DNA of 26,022 nucleotides. It comes from Chrysochromulina tobinii (Eukaryota; Haptophyta; Prymnesiales; Chrysochromulinaceae). The DNA is taken from contig JWZX01002634.1 of the NCBI GenBank assembly GCA_001275005.1, forward strand, positions 1 to 26,022, given 5' to 3'. Below the pieces are notes generated by a model. The model saw only the letters and a list, made by a program, of their open reading frames with translations. It had not been told where the DNA came from and ran no database searches. The translations under genes and the position numbers were made by a program. This document shows, one piece after another, positions 18,242 to 26,022 of this stretch; the first letter of the stretch is position 1; the number at the start of each line of letters is the position of its first letter.

Positions 18242-19037
18242 GGCGACGCTGTCAACGAGCGCAGGTGCGGTGTCCGGTGGGGCGCACAGATAGGCGTCAG
18301 AGAGACAATGGCTTTCATCGCAAGACGGCTCGGACCGGAAAAAGTGCGTCTACAGAGTCGACGCAGATGAGTGAGAGAATTACAATAGTGATAGCATTGG
18401 GAAATGCATGATGGCACCTCCGTGTGTAGCGGGCTACGTTACGATTATGAGATGCATCCTTGAAGAGCGTATGTGACGATGTTCTCTTGTTCTGACCGAG
18501 GGGCGGACGAGCGCGGATTCCGCGGAACTGCGCCGTGGCCCGGTTAGCGTTCGGAGACGCGAGGTGAAGACGCCATCACACCATCGCGCCATGGTGTGCG
18601 GATGACCCTTATCACATATCAGCGCTCGGGTCCACCATTCCCTGGGGCGTGGACAGTGTGATGAGCCGTCGGGGGGGCCGCGACGAAACTTCGACTGTGG
18701 TCGTGTGGTGTGGTGAGCGCGGTGGGGGTCACTCAGACCGCGACGAAACTTACTGACGTGGCTGAAACTAACCTGACAGAGCTGACAGCTGTAGGAATCC
18801 TAGACTCTGTGACTCAGCTGTTCTCGTGAGAAATATGTAATTTCTGTTGATACTAGTACCAGGGGAAGGTACCAGGGGAAGGAATTAAGAAACGAGGCCG
18901 CGAGGGGCTCGACGGCCGGGTTTGGGGGCATTAGAGCGTACGTGAGGGTACCGAACTTGAACTTGAACTTGAACATCGAGCCGTCACGACTCCTACCAAG
19001 TTTTCCAGGCAATGCGCCTAGGCACTGCGCCTGCACC
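18242..19037. other. Intergenic region with small repeats
   Basis: About 800 bp with no supported gene. A direct repeat CCGCGACGAAACTT lies at 18678 and 18738. A two-copy 13-bp tandem GTACCAGGGGAAG lies at about 18855, and a GAACTT array of about four copies at 18954-18975. The last part is presumably promoter and 5' UTR of the downstream gene. Confidence 0.5.
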
Positions 19038-20021
19038 ATGTCTGCAACCCGAGAGAGAATGCTGGGGCTGCGCCAGTTCTGTGTGATGTGTCTCGTTATC
19101 GGGGCGACCTCCTCCCCACCGCCACTCTTGCCGTCGCCGTCGCCGCCGCCGCCATCCCCATCACCGCCTCCGCCCTCCGGGCCTTTTGGCATCGCGGCAT
19201 GCGCGGGTGCGAGTGCGTGCTGCGTGGTCATCTTCCGCGGCGCGTCTCAGTGCAATGACGTCCCTGTATGGGACCTCAGCGGCTGGACACATCCGGGCGG
19301 CGGAAACGTCAGGGCCACATCTCTCTGTGGCACGGTTCGCAAGAACTGGCAATCGCGTTCCTCCAGCCACGGCAGCTCCCAAAATCCGGAGACCGACGCC
19401 TCCAGCCTCAGTGGTGGAGGCCAGCGTGTCGGCTATTGGCGTGACCCAGACTGCGACAACCCGTGCTTCCCGTCGCACGCCTCCGTCACGATGGCCGATG
19501 GCACGCGCGTGCCCATCGCGTCCCTCCGGGAAGGTGACGCCATCGTTGCCGCGACCAGCGAAGGTGCCCTCACCACCGACACCGTCTCGCTCCTCTCGAT
19601 TGCCAAGCCAGAGGCGAGTGCGGACTTTCTCACCCTCACTATCGCAGACGGGCGGAGCCTCAGCCTCACCGCGACTCACCACGTGCCCATCGGCCCACGC
19701 TGCTGTGGAGTTCTCGAACAAGCCAAGGATCTCGTCGTGGGTACGACTATCTGGACGGTGCCCGCAACGGGCGGCGGCGGACTGGTGGCTCAGCCCATTA
19801 CCAAGATTGGTCGTACGGCCGCAGTGGGGCTCCACTCGCCCGTCCTTAGCAACGGAGGCTTCCCCGTCGTCGACGGCCTCGTCACCTCCTTCGACTCGAT
19901 GGGCAAGGTCAGGCTCGCCACGTACGTCCTTAAGCCACTTCTCAGCTTGTGCAAGCTCACCGACACGTGCGGGCACCTACGCACGCTCCTGCTCGGCGCT
20001 GAGATGGCATACATCGTGTGA
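19038..20021 (+). CDS. Secreted cytochrome b5-like + Hint (hedgehog-type) protein
   Basis: A 327-residue intronless protein. The start at 19038 places a hydrophobic segment (LRQFCVMCLVIGATS, 11-25) at the N-terminus, as expected for a signal peptide. A pherophorin-like Pro/Ser linker (26-48) follows. Residues 70-112 look like a short cytochrome b5-type haem fold: VWDLSGWTHPGGGN with the HPGG ligand motif (85-88), LCGT, and a second candidate ligand His111. Residue Cys143 (NPCFPSHASVTMADG) begins a Hint domain with IASLREGDAIVAA, the TxxH block TATHHVPIG (211-219) and a hedgehog-like end (GLHSPVLSNGGFPVVDG then LVTSF). There is no C-terminal His-Asn pair, so it is Hog-type rather than an intein. 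Hog domains cleave before their Cys and can esterify the released N-terminal part; cleavage here would free the haem module. That is inference. Confidence 0.75.
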   Translation: MSATRERMLGLRQFCVMCLVIGATSSPPPLLPSPSPPPPSPSPPPPSGPFGIAACAGASACCVVIFRGASQCNDVPVWDLSGWTHPGGGNVRATSLCGTVRKNWQSRSSSHGSSQNPETDASSLSGGGQRVGYWRDPDCDNPCFPSHASVTMADGTRVPIASLREGDAIVAATSEGALTTDTVSLLSIAKPEASADFLTLTIADGRSLSLTATHHVPIGPRCCGVLEQAKDLVVGTTIWTVPATGGGGLVAQPITKIGRTAAVGLHSPVLSNGGFPVVDGLVTSFDSMGKVRLATYVLKPLLSLCKLTDTCGHLRTLLLGAEMAYIV

Positions 20022-20541
20022 TCTACTAAGGGCTCACGGGGCCTGCGAGCCACCCAGCTGTGCGATCATGATCACGTGTCCTCATGCCCTCGTGCAACTC
20101 GCCCCGGAGGCAACTCGACGAGCTTTCCTCTTTTGACGCCTCCGATTCGTGCGCTGCTCATTATGGGGGGCGCATCCTGTTCGCCCTTCTGACGTTGCAG
20201 CATTAGGGGAAAGGTTTGCTTTTGGTGATTGGACCATACCTTGACGCTACGCTGCTGCTTTACGCCGTACCCTGGTACCCACGTGCGGGTGCGTTGGTGT
20301 GGGTTGGGATGAACTTGTGAGGTTCGTCTGTGTGATCCGTGTGCCCGTGTGCGCCCGCGTGTCCCGTGTGTGTCCCGGCACCCCCCGGTGTCTATTTACC
20401 AATCCAACCCCCCGAAACAAAATGGATTTGGGCATCTGCGGACTTGTGTTCATGTTTGGACCATTTTTTGGAAGTTTTGCACACGCTTTTACACACCCTC
20501 GTGTAGTGCGAGGCCCGACCTGATTTACAGGCTTGCGTCGC
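20022..20541. other. Intergenic region upstream of the channel gene
   Basis: About 520 bp without a supported gene. A GTGTGCCCGTGTGCGCCCG-type low-complexity stretch lies at about 20335-20385. A TTTACAG just before the channel start could be a splice acceptor for a 5' UTR intron. Confidence 0.4.
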
Positions 20542-23500
20542 ATGGGTGACCCGTTTAACGTCTTTGGCCGTGACTCGGATGCCGGCTCTACCGACGGGGG
20601 TAGTGAGCGCCGCCAGCCAGCGCTGTCTAGCCATCCACGCAGGTCTGATGATACCGGCAGCAACAGCAGGATGCCGGCAGAGCTCTCCTCAACGCCATTC
20701 AATCGACAGCAGCTGATGCCTACGCCGTCGCCCAACTCTACGAGCTCGAAGCGGCTAAAAGAGCCACATCGGCTGCTCGACCGTTCGGGCCGCGCCGAAC
20801 GAAAGGAGCGCCGGATAAAGGAGGCCGACATGAAACAAGCCTTGCGGGCCGAGCTGGACGCTGCGACCGCACCGATCAAGTACGAGTCGGGAGCGCCGCG
20901 CACGGTCGAGGGCGGCGCGTTCGCGCTGCACACGAAGCAGGATCTGATCGCCGTCGGTTTCACGCCCGGTCAAGCGGACGGCGTGCTCGCTGGGCGCAAG
21001 GTTGCCGACGAGGCGAACGCTCCGAGCTCGCGATTTCACAGCCCTCTACAACCGTTCCGTCCACGAAAGCCCGAGGACGCGGCTGCGTACGTGCCGGGCG
21101 TGACGCGCCTCTCGCCGCCCGCCCGGATCCCATCGGTCCAGCCGCCGGCCGTCATCCCCCTACTGCCGCCGAGCGTCGCCCATGCAGACGGGAGCGATGG
21201 AGCGGCGGCCGAGGCGGCGGCGGCGGCGGCTGCGGCGGCACTCGCGACAGCGCTTGCGAGCGGCGCCGGCGCCAAGGGTTCGAAGGCCAAGCAGCCGTTG
21301 GCTCTCAAGGGTGCTCAAGGGTGGCTCTCACGAGTGGTAACCGCGCAGCAGCAGCTGCCTCCGCTTGATCGCACGCCGAGGTCGACAGCCCATCTGATCG
21401 GAATGGAGCTCTACCGACGCGAGCTCTCCGCGATCGAGATGGTACGCGTCCTCAATAGCCGCACGCGGAGTGCCATGTGATGCACTCGGTGTGCCACGCT
21501 GATGAGCTCTAATGAGCTCTGAGGACGTCTGATGGTCTTCTTCATCAGAAACACGCGGGCACCACGCGCGAGGTCGGAAGTGCGACTAATGACGTCTGAA
21601 GACGTGTAATGATGTCGTTGATTGCCTGCCTCGTCGTGCTGCTCTGGTTGACATTGATGGTCACTGATGGCCTGCCTGATGAAATGACCGCCCTCATCAG
21701 GTACGCGCGGGCTTCACGCACGACGTGGTGCGCCAGGCGGGCTTTTCCGTCGAGGAGATGCTCGAGGCCGGCGTACTCGTCCACCGCTCCGAAGCCATCC
21801 ATCCAAGGGAGCTGCGCGAGGCCGGCTACACTGGCGAACAGCTTCGGCTCTCGGGCTACAAGCCGAACGAGCTCCGGCGCGAGCTCCGGATCTCGATGCG
21901 TGAGCTCAAGGAGGCGGGCTACACCGCGGCGGCGCTCAAGGCGGACGGTTTCGGGCCAGCTGAGCTGCGTGAGGCGGGTTTTGACCTCGCGAGCATCCGG
22001 CGGGCCGGCTTCAGTGCAGCCCAGCTACACCGCAAGGGGGGGTACGTGCCGCATGTCCATCCATATAGGGCACCCCCTGATGCACTCCCTGATGCACTCC
22101 CTGATCGTCTCTTGATGACCTCTGATGACCTCTGATGACCTCTGATGACCTTTGATGACCTTTGATGACCTCTGATGCACCTCTGATGCACACCCTGATG
22201 GTCTCTTGATGACCACTTGATGGCCACTGATGACCTCTGCCCCCCCCTCCCCTTCCTTGATCACCCCCTTTGTCAGGTACACGCTTCGTGACCTGCGCGA
22301 GGCGGGCTACTCGATCCAGCAGTTGCATGCCATCGGCGGCGACGTGACGCCGCAGGCGCTCCTGAGCGCCGGCTTTTCACAGCTCGAGCTTCGTCAATTC
22401 CTCAACAACCTGCAGCGCGGCGGCGGCGGCTTCAGCGACAAGAAGGAGACCCAATCCAAAAACCTCTTCGCCCTGACGCGCGCGGTGAAGAAGGACGAGC
22501 GTGAGCGCAAGAGCTTCGCGCTGCCTGAGGTGGTCAAGCCGGCTCTGCATACTCGAGCCCAATCCCTTGCATGCATACGCTCACCACGGCGCACCTTCGT
22601 ATTCTCCGCATACTCGAGCCCAATCCCTTGCATGCATACGCTCACCACGGCGCCTCCCTCTTTCCCCACAGGTGGTCAAGCCGGGTCTGGTGGCGCTGTA
22701 TGCGGATCCGCCCGCCAAGATTATCAAGGGAGACGTGAGTGGGCGCACGTACGGAGGTCGCTCGTTTGGCTGCCTGCGCCCTTACCATCTGCCCCGGCGC
22801 CTTGCGATCCACGCGCTTGAGAGCTGCTGCTTCGAGCCATTCATCCTGACGGTGATCCTCGCCAACCTGCTCACGATGGCGTGGGCCTCGCCGCTCGACC
22901 CCCCTGGCACGTGGAAGGCGGACTTTCTTGAGCGCATCGAGCCGATCTACCTGTACATCTACACGGTGGAGCTCGCACTCAAGACGATCGCGTACGGGCT
23001 CACAGGCACGCCCTCTCCCTACCTACACGACCCCTGGTGCCTCCTGCATGCATGTGCTCACCACGGCGCCCACCTCCCCACAGGCACGCCCTCTCCGTAC
23101 CTGAAGGACCCCTGGTGCCTCCTCGACGCGCTCGTCGTCTCGGTCGCTTGGCTACCTCTCCTAACACCCCTCACGCTCGCGAACATGAGCTTCGTGCGTA
23201 CTCTGCGGGCCCTCCGTCCGCTGCGCGCCCTGCGCAGTCTGCCTGACATGCCCGCACTCGTCGAGTCGATCCTCTTCGCGCTTCCCAAATTAGGCAATAT
23301 CGTCGGCCTGTGTGCGTTCACCTTTCTCCTCTTCGGCATCGTAGGCGCACAGCTCTTCGGGGGAGCGCTCCATTACCGGTGCGCCTCGGCCGGCTTCGAC
23401 GCCGCCGCCGCCGCCGCGCTCATCCAGTGCGGATGGACGCGGGAGTCACCGAGGAAGCTCGACGAGTGCGGCTGGACAGCCGTCGAGCAGGCGCCCTTTG

Positions 23501-26022
23501 ATACCCAGGTGGCGTGCAACCCGGAGATGCCGAGCGCCTGTGATGACCTCGCCGCTGAGGCGCTCGGCGCGGGCGAGGGCAGCGGCGGCATCGACGGCTG
23601 TCGGCTCTTCGAGGCTTCCATGTCAGGGGGGCTCCTCTCGTTTGACTCGGTACCTTTGGCGCAGATCATCCTGATGCAGATCATCACGTTTGATGACTGG
23701 GCGACGTCCATGTACGCCTTGATGGCCTCCGTCAGCCCGTGGGTGGTCGTCTACTACATGGCCGCGCTCGTCATCGGCGGTTTCTTCATCACCAACCTCT
23801 TCCTGGCCGTGCTCTTTGACGAATTCCTCACCGTCAAGCGCATTGACAAAGCCACCGAAGCGATGCTCGGGGGCGCGCGCGCGCCCGCCCAAGTCCCAGC
23901 GCCCGCCAAAAGCGCCGAGATGAGCGCCGAGATGGCGAGCACGAAGGCCAAGAGCGTGCGGAAAGGCAAGGGCGGCAAGGGCGGCGGCAACGGCGGCGAG
24001 GCCGATGCGCTCCTCGAGGCGAGCGCGGCGCGCTCCGATGGCCTCGATCCGCCGCCCATCCCCCCGTCGCGCTGGGTGGAAGCATTCCACTCCGCAGCGG
24101 TTTCATCCTGGCTGAGCACGGCATCGACGGCGCTCGTGCTGCTCAACATGGTACTGATGGCCGTGCCGTACTATGGGATGGCACCCGCCTTCGCGGAGCT
24201 CCTCGAAGAGGCCATCACGACGATCACGCTCCTGTTCAGCGCCGAGATGGGCATCAAGTTGCTCGGGCTCGGCTGTAACGGCTACTGGTCCGACGGTTGG
24301 AATACGCTCGACGGGACGCTCGTCACCATGTCGCTCGCTGAGCTCCTCATCATGGAGATCGTCGGAGATCTCAAGGTGCCGAATCTCTCCTTCCTCAGAG
24401 TGCTGCGCATGCTACGAATCCTGCGCATCCTGCGGCTGATGAAGTCGTGGGAGGGGCTGTACAAGGTGGTGATGGCCTTTGGGCGCGCACTCAGCCAAAT
24501 GGGCGCGCTGGCTACGCTCATGCTGCTCATGCTCTCCGTCTTCTCGTTGATCGGCATGCAGCTCTTCGGCGGCATGTACTCGACCGAGCATGGCTACTCA
24601 GCGGAGCCGTGTCCTGCGGGCGAATGCACCGACCCCGAGCTCCTCGAGAAGCCGTACTATCACTTTGACTACTTTGGGCCGGCGATGCTGACCGTGCTGT
24701 GCGTCGCGACGGGGGCATGGACGGACGGCATGCTCGCCTCGTCCGACGTGTACGGGCCGGTGGTCGTGCTCTACTTCGTCCCCGTTGCTTTGATCGGCGT
24801 CTTCTTGCTGCTCAACCTCTTTGTCGGCGTGCTGCTCAATGCGTTTGGCGAGGAGGAGGAGGAGCCCGCTGCCTCTTCTGACGAACCTAATGCGTCTGAC
24901 GAAACCCCGGCGTCTGACGAGGCCCCCGCCGAAGAGGCTCAGCCCAACGAGCATTCACATTCACAGCCCAACGCCGCGAGCTCCAGCGCCATCGCCGCCC
25001 CTGGCGCCGTATCGGGCGCCTCTAAGAAGCGGGGATCATCGCCCGATACGGCGCCACCCGCCCTGCAGCCTGCCGTGTGGCCGCGCGACTACAGCTGTCT
25101 CCTCTGCTCGCCTACCAACCCGGTGCGCTCAGGATTGCGTCGCTCATCAGCTGTCTCCCTTTGATGGATTGCGTCCCTCATCAGCTGTCTCCCTGTGATG
25201 GATTGCGTCCCTCATCAGCTGTCTCCCTGTGATGGATTGCCTCCCTCATCAGCTGTCTCACTCTGATGGCCTCCTCACATCAGCTGTCTCACTCTGATGG
25301 CCTCCCTCATCAGCTGTGCCGAGCGCTCGTCGAGCCCCCGTGAGTGCCAGCGACATTCACCGCTGACCCTCTGAAGGCCTCTCATGGCCTCCCTCATCAG
25401 GTGCGCGCGCTGTGCCGAGCGCTCGTCGAGCAACCTTGCTTCGACGCGCTGATCATGCTGCTGATCCTCGGATCGACCCTCAGCCTGGCGCTCGATTCGC
25501 CCCGAAACGACCCTAACTCGGAGCTCGAGGCGACCCTGGGCCTGCTCGATGTCGTGTGGACGGCCGCCTTCACGTGCGAGCTGCTCCTCAAGGTCATCGC
25601 GTATGGCTTCGTGGGCGGCAAGGGCACCTACCTGAGCTCGTGGTGGAATTGGCTCGACTTTTCGATTGTGACCGCCTCGCTGCTCACCCTCGCCGCCGAT
25701 GCACTGCCGCAGTTCGCCTTCCTGCAGCCACTCAAGACGTTACGGATCCTGCGAGTGCTGCGCCCCTTGCGCCTCATCGCCCGCGACCCTGGCATGAAGT
25801 TGATCGTCGGTTCGCTCGCCCGAGCGATGCCGGACTGCCTGAACGTGGTCGCCGTCGTCCTCGCCATCCAGGCGATCTTTGCCATATTAGGCATGCAGCT
25901 CTTCATGGGCCAGTTCGGGGCATGCACCGATCCTACCATCTTCACCATCGACGAGTGCCACCCGCCTTTCTCACCCCCGTTGCCGCCTCCGCCTCCGCCT
26001 CCGCCGCCGCTTCCTTTCCCCC
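20542..26022 (+). CDS. Four-domain-type voltage-gated cation channel with N-terminal A-G-[FY] repeat array (partial at right edge)
   Basis: Exons: 20542-21441, 21701-22041, 22277-22529, 22672-23005, 23084-25122, 25401 onward; all junctions keep frame. The first 300 residues are a disordered Ser/Pro/Ala-rich region. Exons 2 and 3 encode about 14 decapeptide repeats (LREAGYTGEQLRLSGYKPNE type), then a basic linker. Domain I has an S1 (PFILTVILANLLTMAWA), S4 (VRTLRALRPLRALRSLP), S5 and pore MQIITFDDWATSMY. Domain II has S4 (FLRVLRMLRILRILRLMK) and pore VLCVATGAWTDGM. Domain III has S4 (LKTLRILRVLRPLRLIAR) and S5. The layout matches the CaV/NaV/NALCN superfamily, in which S4 arginines sense voltage and the pore residues before Trp set selectivity. 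Domain I has Asp at the key position, domain II Gly. Domain IV and the rest of III lie beyond the edge, where a Pro run suggests another intron. The start at 20542 is the first ATG; an upstream exon is possible. Confidence 0.8.
21442..21700 (+). other. Channel intron 1 (introner-like family A)
   Basis: The donor GAGATG|GTACGCG and acceptor CCCTCATCAG|GTACGCG share the word GGTACGCG. Splicing in phase 0 gives IEM|VRAGFTHDVVRQAGF, restoring the decapeptide repeat. The intron is rich in TGATG, TGATTGCC and TGATGGCC words and ends in the same CCCTCATCAG as the EF-hand intron. Confidence 0.8.
22042..22276 (+). other. Channel intron 2 (introner-like family A, TGATGACC array)
   Basis: The donor AAGGGGGG|GTACGTG and acceptor TTTGTCAG|GTACACG share GGTAC. 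Phase 2 splicing gives RKGGYTLRDLREAGY. The body is a run of CTGATGACCT-type units about 11 bp long (22130-22175) flanked by CTGATGCACTCC repeats, with stops in all frames. Confidence 0.8.
22530..22671 (+). other. Channel intron 3 (family B) with long flanking direct repeat
   Basis: AGGTGGTCAAGCCGG is present at both the donor (22528) and the acceptor (22670), followed by one mismatch and TCTG. The donor is GAG|GTGGTC and the acceptor CCCCACAG|GTGGTC, phase 0. The intron body is two tandem copies (about 65 bp apart) of a block containing CATACTCGAGCCCAATCCC then TTGCATGCATACGCTCACC. Confidence 0.85.
23006..23083 (+). other. Channel intron 4 (family B), GC-AG, made largely of duplicated exon
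   Basis: The exon text from CTCACAGGCACGCCCTCTCC to GACCCCTGGTGCCTCCT (about 47 bp) occurs twice with four mismatches, 78 bp apart. Removing 78 nt as a GC-AG intron (ACAG|GCACGCC to CCCCACAG|GCACGCC) gives the normal S2-S3 sequence IAYGLTGTPSPYLKDPWCLLD. The 78 nt are in frame and stop-free, so retention would insert 26 residues. Its 3' part (GCATGCATGTGCTCACCACG then GCGCCC) closely matches intron 3. Confidence 0.65.
25123..25400 (+). other. Channel intron 5 (family A) with 34-bp tandem repeats
   Basis: The donor AACCCG|GTGCGCTC and acceptor CCCTCATCAG|GTGCGCGC share GGTGCGC; phase 0. Six units of about 34 bp, each containing GATTGCGTCCCTCATCAG or a variant, fill 25130-25315. After them, CTGTGCCGAGCGCTCGTCGA (25316-25335) is a copy of the start of the next exon, which lies inside the intron and is followed by GTGAGT. 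Confidence 0.8.

Noticed and set aside
20299-20523. Short plus-strand frame with a hydrophobic end before the channel gene
   Set aside because: It has no ATG at its start, is low complexity, and has no homology I recognise; it is more likely 5' UTR or promoter.
21480-21724. Separate genes ending at 21480 and starting near 21725
   Set aside because: The stop lies 36 bp past a donor whose flank matches the acceptor at 21700. Splicing there restores the A-G-[FY] repeat pattern, so the pieces are one gene.
22080-22230. CRISPR-like array of TGATGACC repeats
   Set aside because: The units are about 11 bp with no unique spacers, and they lie inside a spliceable intron of a eukaryotic gene.

Overview
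This is a GC-rich nuclear window from a eukaryotic microalga. The evidence is spliced genes on both strands, a FEA1-type low-iron-inducible surface protein, a four-domain voltage-gated channel, a calmodulin-like/membrane fusion, a neurobeachin-type protein, and a secreted Hint protein with a Pro-rich linker. A haptophyte-like alga is my best guess because the genes are compact and mixed-strand, GC is very high, and one intron is best explained as GC-AG. A dinoflagellate or pelagophyte is not excluded. No bacterial operons, rRNA, tRNA or CRISPR arrays were seen.

Layout. 1-3445 (-): N-terminal part of a neurobeachin/BEACH-type protein running off the left edge, with one intron and a frame break near 180. 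3688-4884 (+): SET-domain protein with an N-terminal targeting sequence, divergent from the previous gene. 5103-6542 (-): long coiled-coil protein. 6543-8888: gene-poor stretch with hairpins, a broken VRR-NUC nuclease-like relic (7068-7413) and one weak minus-strand gene candidate. 8889-10427 (+): FEA1-like protein with signal peptide and C-terminal membrane anchor. 11114-13681 (-): BRCT + Skp1/POZ-like + coiled coil + eight leucine-rich repeats. 14694-15879 (-): unknown protein with a 36-residue tandem duplication, divergent from 15973-17809 (+), an EF-hand/membrane protein. 17833-18241 (-): weak gene candidate broken by a 16-bp tandem repeat. 19038-20021 (+): secreted cytochrome b5-like + Hint (hedgehog-type) protein. 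20542 to the right edge (+): voltage-gated channel with a long N-terminal array of A-G-[FY] decapeptide repeats and at least five introns.

The most interesting signal is in the introns. Introns in three genes on both strands share a sense-oriented TGAT(G/T)-rich sequence (family A), and two other introns share a 3' half containing GCTCACCACGGCGCC (family B). The splice sites of nearly every intron fall inside a direct repeat, so donor and acceptor carry the same short exonic word. Several introns also contain nested copies of the flanking exon edge. This is the pattern expected of introner-type intron gain or intron gain by tandem duplication.

Two genes suggest Ca2+ signalling (the EF-hand/membrane protein and the channel) and one suggests iron acquisition. 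Nothing in the sequence ties the genes into one pathway.
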